NCBI RefSeq assembly: GCF_905475395.1
Contig: NC_058339.1
Coordinates: forward strand, 51,097,172 to 51,161,171
From: Chrysoperla carnea
Taxonomy: Eukaryota > Arthropoda > Insecta > Neuroptera > Chrysopidae
Direction of reading: 5' to 3'
Length of the DNA stretch: 64,000 bases
The first letter of the stretch is position 1; each line of letters begins with the position of its first letter. A model generated the notes under the pieces. The model did not search any database, was not told the origin of the DNA, and saw only the letters and a list, made by a program, of their open reading frames with translations. The position numbers and the translations under genes are program-made. This document shows positions 24,933 to 39,900 of the stretch, piece after piece.

Positions 24933-27900
24933 GTTACCGCAGAACTTTTGACTGGGTGAACCGATTTTGATGATTCTTTATCTGTTTGAAAGCTGGTGCT
25001 TCCCGTTTGGTCCCATTTCATTTTGGTCTAGTTCTGACAGCGGCATCCATGAGAAAATCATAAAAGTATTAAATTTGCATTCATTATGCACGACAAGAGG
25101 ACAAATAACTCAATATCACTTCGGTGATTCTTTTTTTAGTGAAAAATTAGTTAGTGTACTTCAGATTCACTAAAAATCCAAAAATAAAAAAACTTTTAAC
25201 AAAAAGAAAACCGACTTCAAAAGAAAAGTTTTTCCAAAACAAATTAAAATGCACTAAAAAGTAAACAAATAATGATAATATAATGGAGTTAAAATTATTG
25301 TTATTTTTGGAGTCGGTGGCAGCCAAGGAAACAACAATGACAGAACAGTTTGCTACATTAGCTTGACTGCCACCGACTCCAAAAATAACAATAATTTTAA
25401 CTCCATTATATTATCATTATTTGTTTACTTTTTAGTGCATTTTAATTTGTTTTGGAAAAACTTTTCTTTTGAAGTCGGTTTTCTTTTTGTTAAAAGTTTT
25501 TTTATTATACCATGTATATTATATATACCAAAGTATACTAAGTTTAGTCTCAAGTTTGTTACGCTTAAAAATAATGATTCTATGAACCAAATTTTGGTAT
25601 AGGTGTCCATAAAATCACCTCATTAGTCTATTTCCGGTTGTCTGTCTGTCTGTCTATCGTCTGTCCGTCTGTCATCACGAAACTCAACACGAACTCAACT
25701 CAACACGAACTCAAAAATGAAAAGAAATATCAAGCTGAAATTTTTATAGCGTGCGTAAAAAGTGAGGTCAAGTTCGTAAATGAGCAACGTAGATCAATTG
25801 GGTATTGGGTCCGTATGACCCATCTTGTAAACCGTTAAAGATAGAACAAAAAATTAAATGTAAAAAATATTTCTTCTAAAAAAAAACAACTAATTTTAAT
25901 TATATACACATATACAATAATACTTTTCAAATTTGTGCTCAAAAATAACATTGCTCTAATAGGTTTCAAGATTGTGGTGTCCTGGTCCCGGAATTAAAGA
26001 CATTAGTGATAGCTAGCGAAAAAATGACATCACAGCTGAAAAAAATGACCCAAAATAAGTGGATTTCAAAAAAAATTTCAATAAGGTCGGATAAAATTTG
26101 CTTGTGTTGTCAAAAAATCGAAATTTTGAACTCTATGACGTCATCAAAATCCAAAAAAATTAAATTTTGCTCTATCAGACCCGAATTTTATCCAATTTTG
26201 ATAAACGAAGTATGTAATAGTACTAAATTTGGGTCATACTTTTCAAATTTATGCTCAAAATTAACCTTGCTCTAATAGATTTCAAGATTGTGGTGTCTTG
26301 GTCACGGAATTAAGCACATGAGTGATAGCTAGCGAAAAAATGGCATCACAGCTGAAAAGAATGACCAAAAATTAGTGAGTTTAAAAAAAAATTACAACAA
26401 AATCGAATAAAATTTGCTTGTGTTGTCAAAAAATCGAAATTTTGAACTCTATGACGTCATCAAAATCCAAAAAATTTAATTTGCTCTATCAGACCCGAAT
26501 TTTATCCAATTTTGATAAACGAAGTATGTAATCCTACTAAATTTGGGTCATACTTTTCAAATTTGTGCTCAAAATTAACCTTCCTCTAATAGGTTTCAAG
26601 ATTGTGGTATCCTGATCCCGGAATTAAACACTTTAGTGATAGCTACCGAAAAAATGACATCACATCTGAAAAGAATGACCCAAAATAAGTGGGTTTCAAA
26701 AAAAATTCCAACAAAATCGGATAAAATTTGCTTGTGTTGTCAAAAAATCGAAATTTTGAATTCTATGACGTCATCAAAATCCAAAAAATTTAATTTTGCT
26801 CTATCAGACCAGAATTTTATCCAATTTTGATAAACGAAGTATGTAATAGTACTAAATTTGGGTCATACTTTTCAAATTTATGCTCAAAATTAGCCTTGCT
26901 CTAATAGATTTCAAGATTGTGGTGTCTTGGTCCCGGAATTAAGCACATTAGCGATAGCTAGCGAAAAAATGGCATTACAGCTGAAAAGAATGACCCAAAA
27001 TTAGTGGGTTTCAAAAAAAATTTCAACAAAATCGGATAAAATTTGCTTGTGTTGTCAAAAAATCGAAATTTTGAACTCTATGACGTCATCAAAATCCAAA
27101 AAATTTAATTTTGCTCTATCAGACCCGAATTTTATCCAATTTTGATAAACGAAGTATGTAATCCTACTAAATTTGGGTCATACTTTTCAAATTTGTGGTC
27201 AAAATTAACCTTGCTCTAATAGATTTCAAGATTGTGGTGTCCTGGTCCCGGAATTAAGCACTACAGTAATAGCTAGCGAAAAAATGGCATTACAACTGAA
27301 AAGAATGACCCAAAATTAGTGGGTTTCAAAAAAAATTTCAACAAAATCGAATAAAATTTGCTTTTGTAGTCAAAAAATCGAAATTTTGAACTCTATGACG
27401 TCATCAAAATCCAAAAAATTTAATTTTGCTCTATCAGACCCGAATTTTATCCAATTTTGATAAACGAAGTATGTAATCCTACTAAATTTGGGTCATAATT
27501 TTGAAATTTGTGCTCAAAATTAACCTTGCTCTAATAGATTTCAAGATTGTGGTGTCCTGGTCCCGGAATTAAGCACATGAGTGATAGCTAGCGAAAAAAT
27601 GGCATCACAGCTGAAAAGAATGACCCAAAATAAGTGGGTTTCAAAAAAAATTCCAACAAAATCGAATAAAATTTCCTTGTGTAGTCAAAAAATCGAAATT
27701 TTGAACTCTATGACGTCATCAAATTCTAAAAAATTTAATTTTGCTCTATCAGACCCGAACTTTATCCAATTTTGATAAACGAAGTATGTAATCCTACTAA
27801 ATTTGGGTCATACTTTTCAAATTTGTGCTCAAAATTAACCTTGCTCTAATAGATTTCAAGATTGTGGTGTTCTGGTCCCGGAATTAAGCACATTAGCGAT

Positions 27901-30900
27901 AGCTAGCGAAAAAATGGCATCACAGCTGAAAAGAATGACCCAAAATAAGTAGGTTTCAGAAAAAATTCCAACAAAATCGAATAAAATTTGCTTGTGTTGT
28001 CAAAAAATTGTAATTTTGAACTCTATGGCGTCATCAAAATCCAAAAAATTTAATTTTGCTCTATCAGATCCGAATTTTATCCAATTTTGAAAAACGAAGT
28101 ATGTTATCCTACTAAATTTGGATCGTACTTTTCAAATTTATTCTCAAAATTAACCTTGCTCTAATAGATTTCAAGATTGTGGTGTCCTGGTCCCGGAATT
28201 AAGCACTACAGTAATAGCTAGCGAAAAAATGGCATTACAGCTGAAAAGAATGACCCAAAATTAGTGGGTTTCAAAAAAAATTTCAACAAAATCGGATAAA
28301 ATTTGCTTGTGTTGTCAAAAAATCGATATTTTGAACTCTATGACGTCATCAAAATCCAAAAAATTTAATTTTGCTCTATCAGACCCGAATTTTATCCAAT
28401 TTTGATAAACGAAGTATGTAATCCTACTAAATTTGGGTCATACTTTTCAAATTTGTGGTCAAAATTAACCTTGCTCTAATAGATTTCAAGATTGTGGTGT
28501 CCTGGTCCCGGAATTAAGCACTACAGTAATAGCTAGCGAAAAAATGGCATTACAACTGAAAAGAATGACCCAAAATTAGTGGGTTTCAAAAAAAATTTCA
28601 ACAAAATCGGATAAAATTTGCTTGTGTAGTCAAAAAAATCGAAATTTTGAACTCTATGACGTCATCAAAATCTAAAAAATTTAATTTTGCTCTATCAGAC
28701 CCGAATTTTATCCAATTTTGATAAACGAAGTATGTAATCCTACTAAATTTGGGTCATACTTTTCAAATTTGTGCTCAAAATTAACCTTGCTCTAACAGAT
28801 TTCAAGATTGTGGTGTCCTGGTCCCGGAATTAAGCACATGAGTGATAGCTAGCGAAAAAATGGCATCACAGCTGAAAAGAATGACCCAAAATAAGTGGGT
28901 TTCAAAAAAAATTCCAACAAAATCGAATAAAATTTCCTTGTGTAGTCAAAAAATCGAAATTTTGAACTCTATGACGTCATCAAAATCTAAAAAATTTAAT
29001 TTTGCTCTATCAGACCCGAATTTTATCCAATTTTGATAAACGAAGTATGTAATCCTACTAAATTTGGGTCATACTTTTCAAATTTGTGCTCAAAATTAAC
29101 CTTGCTCTAATAGATTTCAAGATTGTGATGTCCTGGTCCCGGAATTAAGCACATGAGTGATAGCTAGCGAAAAAATGGCATCACAGCTGAAAAGAATGAA
29201 CCAAAATTAGTGCGTTTCAAAAAAAATTTCAACAAAATCGGATAAAATTTGCTTGTGTTGTCAAAAAATCGATATTTTGAACTCTATGACGTCATCAAAA
29301 TCCAAAAAATTTAATTTTGCTCTATCAGACCCGAATTTTATCCAATTTTGATAAACGAAGTATGTAATCCTACTAAATTTGGGTCATACTTTTCAAATTT
29401 GTGGTCAAAATTAATCTTGCTCTAATAGATTTCAAGATTGTGGTGTCCTGGTCCCGGAATTAAGCACATTAGCGAAAGCTAGCGAAAAAATGGCATTACA
29501 GCTGAAAAGAATGACCCAAAATTAGTGCGTTTCAAAAAAAATTTCAACAAAATCGGATAAAATTTGCTTGTGTTGTCAAAAAATCGAAATTTTGAACTCT
29601 ATGACGTCATCGAAATCCAAAAAAATTAATTTTGCTCTATCAGACCCGAATTTTATCCAATTTTGATAAACGAAGTATGTAATCCTGCTAAGTTTGGGTC
29701 ATACTTTTCAAATTTGTGCTCAAAATAAACCTGGCTCTAATAGGTTTCAAGATTGTGGTGTCCTGGTCCCGGAATTAAACACTTTAGTGATAGCTTGCGA
29801 AAAAATGGCATCAAAGCTGAAAAGATTGACCCAAAATAAGTGGGTTTAAAAAAAAATTCCAACAAAATCGGATAAAATTTACTTGTGTTGTCAAAAAATC
29901 ATAATTTTGAACTCTATGACGTCATCAAAATACAAAAAATTTAATTTTGCTCTATCAGACCCGAATTGTATCCAATTTTGATAAACGAAGTATGTAATCC
30001 TACTAAATTTGGATCATACTTTTTATTAGAACAACATTATTTTCATGTTTCCCGGTCCAAAGTGTCTACACAAATAGTACATGAAGTAGTCTTTTTTCTT
30101 AATTTTTACCTCTTTACAAACTAGATATTTAGAACCCAAAAAATTAATTCACTGACCAAATACGTGATAGTTAACGAGGGAGACGTGACATCTCCATGTA
30201 ATAAATAAACATAAATTTTTTGTAAGGATTCAGATTCCAGTTAAATGAAATGCATTTTTAAAGAATCGAAGAAAAGTTAATTATTTTCGAATTAAATTGA
30301 TATATATTTATATTTTCGAGATTTTACGTCATAAAATTGTCAAGTAAAACAATAAGGCGCAATATGCCCTCCTACGATTATAAATATATTTTTATTTTTA
30401 TAATTAGGTTTTTTATAGATTTGTAGATAATTGAGCCACAGCAACGCTCGACTGGGTCAGCCAGTAGTTTAGGTAATATACTCTAAGAAATTTATATTTT
30501 TTGGCACTTTTTCGTAATTATTTCTGGTTAAGGTTCCAGATACCTATCCTCAAGACAGGTTAGTCACCTTCGATGTATTTTTAATTTTTAATCTTACTAG
30601 TGTTACCAAAAGAAAGAATGTATTTTAAATATTTGTTTTTCAGCCGATAGAAACATAAATACGCAATAAAATCCGTTACATATCTTTGTTCACACAGCTG
30701 GATAAAACAGTGAAAGTCCAATCTTATTTTCATTGATAAAGTATTAATTAAATTATTGTAAAAAAAACTGGATTGAGACAAGCCTACTCTGAGTTTGAAT
30801 ATTTTTATAGATCAACAGTAGCCAATGGCCATTAAATAAGAAATATATATAATAATTACATCATTTAAATATATAATTGTTCATATTTAATTGAAATTGA

Positions 30901-33900
30901 CAAAATAGTTCTATATTTATCAAATATCAAATATCAGCTTAGCTATTTTTAAAATTTATTATCATATCCGCACACCAGCGATATTGACGATTTTACCATA
31001 CAGTATGGATTCAGAAAGTGATGATTGCAACATTATACCCCTCCCACCCACAAAAATAACGAAGATAAATAGCAATAATCAAGGCCCGATGTAGCTATTT
31101 CGCCGCACTGGGCAAAAATAATGTTCGCCGCCTTTTACACTAAAACACTAGGTTAGTCATGAGGTAATTATTCCAAAGATTGGATGTTAAAATATTGTGG
31201 GAATTATATAATATTCACATATGTCAGTCTGGGGCGTCTGAACAAGTATACAAATGTTCATGAGAATGTGTATTTATGTATGCATGTTTGTAAGCTCCGA
31301 GTAAAAAAAAAATGAGGCGTCCAATTAACTACAGCAGATTTCTGACATCCGGTTTATCATATTTTAAGGATTATAATAAAATGCCGCATTGTACCTAGGA
31401 ATGTAGGATAAAAAGGTGTTTCCCAAAAATATTATAATACTTATATACAAACTATACTGGAAAAAATAATATTTATCGATTGTGAGTCCCCGCCAAACAT
31501 AAACGGAAGGAAAAGGGATGCTAGTTCGGAAATTAATAATAATAACGTCGGTAAAAATTCATGGTAGAATTTGTTTGTGCTCTCAATTTAAAATATGTAC
31601 ACATTGAAATAATTGGGTTCCTTCGTTCCTATTTAGGTATTCTTTCTTCTTTCTTTCAACCTGGCTGTCTTGTTTTCTTAGGAGGTATCATTAAAAAATT
31701 TGTAAGACATAACATCACTTTAAAATATATTGGTCTGTCTATGGATTAGAATCTGCAAAATTACCATTTAGACCTTAGAAAAAACTGTTTTCTGGGTTTG
31801 CTAAGCATGTTAATTTTAATAAGATTTTTCTCCCCAAGAGGTAAAACTGAGAACTAAATGGAATCACCCAGCGCTCTCAATTGTCACGTCCTTATTTTTT
31901 TCGCTGTGGACATTTGCCCGGCTGCGACCCCCCCCCCCCGCTCGCTTAGATCGGGTCCTGTTATAATACATAGCACAATCTAATAATTTGTAGTTAGAAC
32001 GGAATAGAAATTATGAAATTTTCTCAATTTTTCAAAAGAACTCCTTAAGTACTTTAGATACAAGCCGTTTGTTGCAAGAAAAAAAAATTCATTCCTTTAT
32101 ATTACTCATGGTTAGGACCCAAAAACCATAAAAATCTCATTTAAATTCATTCTAGAAATCGATTCAAAATGAAACTTTTCGCACAGAATTTTAAGCGATA
32201 TCTGAAAAACTACTCTAATAAAAAAATACCTAATAGATAGTTTTAGAATCAATTGAAATTCAAATATTGCCTAACTGAGAAAAATATCAGAGTAAATATT
32301 TTATATATATTTTAATAATATACACAATTAATGCCTGTATAGGTATTTTAAATCGATAAAAATTGAAATAATTAATACATATTTTCTAATACTGATATTA
32401 TTTTATGGATAATAATATATTGTTTAACTAACACACAATTAGAAAGTAATGTTTCGTCAATTATGAAAATATAATTTTAAATTATTTTATAGAAAAATAT
32501 TTAATAAACCGTAAACTTATTTTATAATTAAAAAAAATTTTTCATACCGTGATGAATACATTGACGCTATCAGCACTGCCTTGTTACGACAAAGGGTGTT
32601 TATCTTTAAAATGCTACCTTAATTTTGATCAATTTTAAAAAAGATTAAAATTGATTTCAATTACTTATTATCATTTTCGAAAAAAATGAGAGTTTCAGAG
32701 TTTCAAGCAAAAGCGGGTATATTTGTGTCTTTTAATCTTACTACTAAATTAAAAATTTTTCGGTGGAACCATGAAAAGAAAGTAACATTTTGTTCTTTTT
32801 AATGAAATCACATACAAAAATAAAGTTACAACTGACTGACTGTTGCAAAATTTCTTAAAGCTTCTATATTAAACTTTACATAGACGCCAAACAAGTTGAC
32901 TATCTACATAAAACAAAAATAATAACTTACGCATATGTGATTGATCCAGCAACGATTGCAACTCTTGGTCCAGTTAAAACAATAAACGATGGTACAAACC
33001 AATTACAAACAGCAAATACTCCATAAATAATTGCTAAACTGAAGAATGCTTCATTACCAGTAAAATCCTTTACACCGTGCAAAATAAGTTTCTGTAACAA
33101 AGTTTAAGTTTTTAGATTTATTGACCAAGTATAGTAGAGTAAATATAAAATGTATTGGGATAAAAAATGAAACTTTTGACTATAAAAAATATATTTGATA
33201 CAAGAATGATTCATTTTTATTTGAATTTCCACAGTTTTCAAATGGTAACCCATTTCAAATCGATATTCTCAGCAACGGGAACGGATCATTTAAAACCTCA
33301 TTAAGTTTAAAAGTACCACACTCTTTAGTATTCCTTTGTCTGTTATCAACTTCACTTAATCTTTTGACTATTTAAGCAAATAAAGAGTGTATTTTTTTAT
33401 TTCTTTCATATTCAGGTAGATTCAACGGTCCTGATCAGCCTTTTTTTTTCAAATTATTTTAAGGACATTAATTTAAAATTTTAATTATGGCAAAACTGAG
33501 TTTACAAAACATCAAAAATATAATACAGGTTCGATCTTCAGACTTCCTTTAACTTTGAGGCGATAACCCTACTTAGAATTTATAGAAACTGAATTTCAAA
33601 TTTTTTCTCTAAGTTCAACATTATTAATTTCAGATTATACTTCTAAGTAAAATTTTTATAAATGTTTTCGTGTAATTATAAAACTATTTCAATAATTCAA
33701 GGCCCTTTTTATTATTTACGAATAAATTTAAATTATTAACAAAACTGTTTATTATCACAAAATAGTATTACAAATAATTAATAATTAATTTTATTAGAAA
33801 TATGTTTGTTTACATAAAATATGAGCGTCAAGGTTGTAAAAAAGTCAGGTGTAATGCAGATAATTATTATATTTTATTTATAACAGTAAAAAAAGATTTT

Positions 33901-36900
33901 GATTGAAAAAATAATAATGTCGAATTATTAAACCGGTTTAGTTGTTAATTGCAATTTAAAAAACTGTATCAGTTTAATTTATTTAATTTAATCATGAATC
34001 TCTAACAATACCGGCTATGTTTTTTACGGGAATAAGAAAAGGACCAAAAAAATCTACCCCTAAGAAAATAATTCAAATTGATATAAGTATATAATAGCTA
34101 TACGGTGTATACACCAAAAATATGTTTCAATCTTTAAGTCCTAGAGAAAATTTACTGTAATAAAAATTGTATTTCTTAAATCATATAATTGATTAAGATT
34201 TTCAGAGTTATTTCATTCAGCTGCTTTTTTTAATAATAAAAAACTTTCTAATTTAAAGTGGTGCTATAAGTCTTATGAGCTACGAGCCTGAATTGACCTT
34301 TAAATGACTCTGAAAGTCAAGGCTTTTTAGAATGCTTCCCTTTTAGTGTATATGTTAAGAGGCAATTATAGACCCAACTTTGTATTTAGGGTTCAAGTCG
34401 ACGCAACGTGTTCATTAGACCTATCTTGTTCTTCGATTTAAGAAATGTTATCATGGTGGGGCCCGTTTTCGGGAGGTTGTCTGCCTTCAGGGGCATACAC
34501 CTGTTTTTTGCGATGTATATCTCAAAATGGATGAGTAGATCCTAAAATCGAGTAGGATTCTTTAAACAGTTGATTTACTTGTACTCACCAATTTTGAGAT
34601 ACATAACCCAAAAAAAACCCAAGACAAAAGTGTGTAATATCTCTGAAGATCGTCAAACGTCAACCCTTGAAAACGAGGGATCCACCGTGATAACATTTCT
34701 TAAATCGAAAAACAAAGTTTGTTTAAAACGGGTGGCCAAGTTTTTTCGCTTGAAGCTGAACCAAAAATGCAAAGTGATTCCCTTAGTAAATATAGACCAT
34801 TTAATGGCAAATCAGGAATGATAATAATTACAATAATAACTCGAAACTTTTTTAAAGCACAGTAAAAAGTTTTGGTAATATCAAAGAGGTCGTATTACGA
34901 TCAGCCCATTTACCCGGATTACAATATTCAGATTAAATACATAATAAGCTCTTTTAAACATTTTACTCTTAATTAATGCCTTTACCTCTAAAAAAAGATT
35001 AAAGTGCCTTATCAAAATATTAATAATTTTACAAAATACAAAACTGTTATCAATATTGAAAATGAAAATTTAAATTCAAGTATTTGGTTCCACATAAACA
35101 TTAATTTTAATTCATGTACAGAAGCTTACTTTGTTTACAATCAGATGAAAAATATACAGATTGTTAATGAAATCATTATGGTATATTAAACTAGCCGTTA
35201 CTCGTTTCTAAATTTCTTAAAAAATAATTTATGAAATAAATGTAAGGAACGATTAGATGTATCAAACTTTACAATAAATAAATTAAAATTCCCAATAAAC
35301 ACTTCCCTATTGCTCTCAACCCTATGCTATAACAAACAGTAGACTTACCCCCCAATCTCTTACACCCCCAATACACACTTTTATTCCTACTACACCATTT
35401 AATTACTAAAAAGGGGGTCCAGTCTTTGTCGACCCTCAGCGCTCGATTTGTTCATTGTATAATATAATATATCACACCTCTTTTGACCCGCAAGAAGTGC
35501 TATGGCCTTAGATATCCCTGATGTAGTGTACAGTTATGAAGGGGTTAACTGGCCATATGGGAGTTTGGGAGAATTCTAGGTGGGTCAACGGTCAAAAAAA
35601 CGAGAAAATGGGCCTGTAGGTTCAAAATGTCCATAAATTAAATTTCAATTATAAATATGTTTTACACTTTTAGAAAGTCCAAGAACTTTTAAATACTCAA
35701 ATGTTGAATACCGGAATCAAATTTCATTGAATTGCTGTTCGAAATCAAGAAAAGCTTAACAAACACATCAGCCAAAGATTGAAGTGCGTGGCCACTTAAT
35801 TCTCTGCTAGACGAATCCGTTTACCTTTTTATTGCACTTTGGGTCGAGTCTTATATGAGGTCCAACGGGCCGTTTTCTGCTAGTCCGTTGCGGAAATGGC
35901 ACATGAACTATCGGATAACATATACAAATTATTTTACCAATCTAATACCTACACTAACAGTAATATACCTGACAATTATACTGGAAATACAATTGGTACA
36001 TTTTATTAACATAAATAAATAAATGGATTTAGATAAATTTTAAACAAAGTGAATTCATAATATTGATAAGCAAAATATTTTAGCATAACAATAGACTAAA
36101 AACATCAATCAGAATCAATAATTACTTCCATGAATATAAATAAAAGTCAAAGTCAAAAATTGTAGAATAAAGTAGAAACCTAGTTCCTGGTGTCTCGATG
36201 CCGTCTCAATAACACCTTCATGCTCCCTTAATAGCTTAATACTGGCGACGCCTATACATACCAATCAGTATAGGCGTCGCCAGAAAAGATTAAAAAAAAA
36301 ACAGCTGAAGAAGCAAGTAAGCAAACGAAATTTTAACAAGTATATATACCAATATTGTATACAATTTAAGCACAAAGGTAAAAAAGTAGTAGGTACAAGC
36401 GAACCTTCAATAATTTGCAAGTGGCAAAATTTAACAATCAAAGGTTATCTATTTTGAAATCAAATGGCAATGATCAAATGTTATTCACCTTAAATAAAAT
36501 TGATATTTTTGATAACAAGAATCGTTTATTGTTTATAAACACTGAATTTGAAGACTATATAAACTAATGTTTTATTTTCTTATTGCGGAAATTAGTAATA
36601 AAACGTTTCAGATGATTTGAAAGGACCTATATTAAATTTTAAACAATTGAAGCCAACCCACAATTCCGTTGATGCTTGAAAAATTGACACGGTTTTCAGA
36701 AATGTGAAAATTTTGAGTTTTGCTTATATTAAACCGTTAGAGATAGAACAAAAGTTTAAATGTAAAAAAATTTCCTTATAAAAAAATTAAAAATATTTGT
36801 TTCTCGTAAGGGGCAAATTAGGCAAAACTTTGAGGTCCATTTTCTCATATAATATAAAAGATAACGATATGAAAATTAGGTAGGTTGGTTCAACTAAAAC

Positions 36901-39900
36901 CAGAAAATATTAACTAACTTTTCTAGAAAATATTTTCCAAAACTAGTAGTATGGCTACTGGATGTTCATGTAAAGCTGCTGTTTTAGTATGTTATTTGAA
37001 TCCCTTAAAGGACTGTGAAACTACTTTTTACAAACGAACAAAAATTGTGCTACCTGCGTTATACGTGAAAAAATATTTTAATTTTTTTCATAAATTCATT
37101 ACATCTTTACTTTTTGCGATTTTAGTGTTTTTTTTTTTTTAAGATTTTACGGGCGTATTTAATATACTTAATAGAAAATTGAAAACAAATCTATAAAACA
37201 AGTTAATTACATTCAAACTATGGTGAAGGCACTGAATACATTCAATTTGGTTAAAAATGAATTTGGTTAACGCACTGACTTGTATTCTTGCTTATACCTA
37301 TGTTTTATACTGGAAAAATCTGAAACAATCTTTAAACGTTCGAACTATGTATGATAATACATAATCAGACAAACAAGGGGGTCACTGTTATAATATCGAT
37401 GATTTTTGTTTGGGGATTAAAAATTAAAAAGTATAATTTTACCATTCAAATCTATTTTTTTAATGATGTTATATGTTTGAAAACATTCACAATTTATTTT
37501 ATCGAATTCAAATATTTTAGAAACGTGTAAAAAAACCTTTATTTAATTCTCATTAAAATTTATTTGTATACAAAGTACAAATTTTTATTAAAAAAAAATA
37601 GCCTTGACTATTTTAATCATGAATGAAAAATTGAAAAAAGCATTGCCATTTATTACCATTTAAAAACAAATTTATTGACGGTATATCAATAAAGTATGGA
37701 CTGGAAAATCCAAAGACCTTCGTATTAATCATGTTTCAATGTAAGATGTGACCCCCTTTTTAATTAAATCAATTTTTCTCTAAGAGATAATGAAAACTGG
37801 ATTTAAAAAAAAAATAATAATAATATTTTTAAGTCAAGGCTCAATCCTCACACATTAGTTTCTGATAAACTAATTGATTTATCGAGTAAAAAACAAGTTT
37901 TCGATTTATTTTTAATTCTTTTTTCAATAACCGTAAATGCAAATAAAAAATTGGAAAATTGCGCTTGGCAAGTACCTTTTTTTATCGCAATTGAAAAAAA
38001 TTTAATATATTAAGTGTTTTATAGGTATACTATTCAAGCAGCTATGGTTTTGGTTAAACAGAAATAGGACGCTATTTCTAGCTTTTATACGCATATTCAC
38101 TGCCTAAAGTTAGTTGAAATTTATTAACTCCGATTGTACGCGTCTCAAACATTCTTAATCATAATCATGGCATCTAATAATCCCAAGTCATCTTCCTGAT
38201 TGTGATTCATATTTCAAGTCTCAAAATATTTGCATGTAGCACAAATACATATAATTATTAATTATGCAAAATTAAGTCGTCTGATCTAAATATCTGTATA
38301 AACAATTAATCATTTTTTAGTCTTTAATTGAAACAATTTTTTCTTTATAATTACTTTTACATATGTGTTGCTTATATATTTATTACGTGTTGAAAAATAT
38401 TTGCTGTAATTATTTCATAAATCATATTTTAATCTTCAGTGGTTAATAAATAATTTACATTTTTTTAAAGAATCATTAGAGCGAAACTCAAACATGCGGA
38501 AAAAATCTATTTTTGCAGTATTTTTAACGAAATTATTTGTATTGTATAGGGGAAACAGAGGATACTTGATCCTTACGAGAGACTAGGTACATGAGTGAGT
38601 ATTACATGATTCTACAATTCTAAAATGATAATGTTAATAGTTATTTTTCCTAAATTTTAATTAAAACGCTACTTAAAAAGTTGATTGAAATGTAGTGATA
38701 TATCCAATTAAAATCATTATCAATGTAGCTTTTTATTTCTGAAAGAGCTTCTTATCTTAATAAATTTTTCTAAATGGTATCAACATACAAATTGTGTTTA
38801 TTTGAGTTTTCATCCATTTTTATCAAATAAATGAGTAAATTTATGATTAATTGTGTATTGTTAACTTTATTTTATTAGCATCAAGAAAAAATTTAATTTG
38901 GAGATCAATGAGTTCCTTATGTATAATACGGGAGTAGGTACTATTTAGAAGATGGATGAATATCATTTATGTAACCCGTTGCCAAAATTTAACTTTTCAA
39001 ACATTTTAATAAACAGCGAAAATATTAATAATCATTAATTATAAATACATTTATGTTCGGGGACGTAGGTATAGACAAATTAAAACTCTACCATTAGAGC
39101 AAAAAATTTTAAAAATAGTGAATCAGATTGATACGGCTTTTTAAAGTTAAAGAGTACGATTATGGACTGTCCTGTATATATTTTAAAGAGGGAACCGTTT
39201 TTCAGCGTCTTGATCAGCTATTTCTATAAAATAATGAATCACATAATAATATTTAACTTGTACTTTAAAATAAAATTAAAAATAAATAATTCTTATTGAA
39301 TCGACTATTGATGATTAATAACTAGAACAATAAAAAGTATTTTTTAATAATTAATATAAAACCTTCTTAATAAGTCTTTGATATAATATATGATTTGATT
39401 TTATAATTTATTAGTTATGTATATATTTATTTGTTTCACATTATAAACTTTTACTTTCACGTTTTTATTTACTTATGAATACAGTAAAAACTATTTATCA
39501 TTAAAGTATTATTGTGGAACGCAACATCTTTAGCAAAGAATTGTATTGTGTGCATATATAGCAAATAATAGATTAAGTTTAGAAGAGTTCTACGTCAAAA
39601 TGAAGTTAGGTTCATTTTTAAATGTAGGTTGTGGTAGCAGTTCTCCATGAAATACTTCACTTACTATTCCCCTCTTTATATTCCGAAAGAGATGGTCGAT
39701 AGTATGAATTTTAAGAGCGAAATCAATTATCTCGATAAATATGGATACCATGGGCATTCGAATAAATGGTCAATGGTCATAAGTATTTTGGTATAACATG
39801 TGTCCGGAAACGTTTCCCTTCGGAGCTAATGTCCTTTGAAATTTTGCAACACGAGCTCAATTTTAGTCTAATCCGTTGGGTTTCGATAAATTGTTTCGAA

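Noticed and set aside
26006..29036. Repeated ~64-codon open frames in the satellite units (KMASQLKRMTQNKWVSKK type)
   Set aside because: Open only in some units and closed by single changes in others, usually lacking an ATG at the frame's start; they follow from the unit sequence being repeated, not from selection on protein.
25919..30022. CRISPR-like array
   Set aside because: Units are ~315 bp head-to-tail copies with no unique spacers, in an animal intron.
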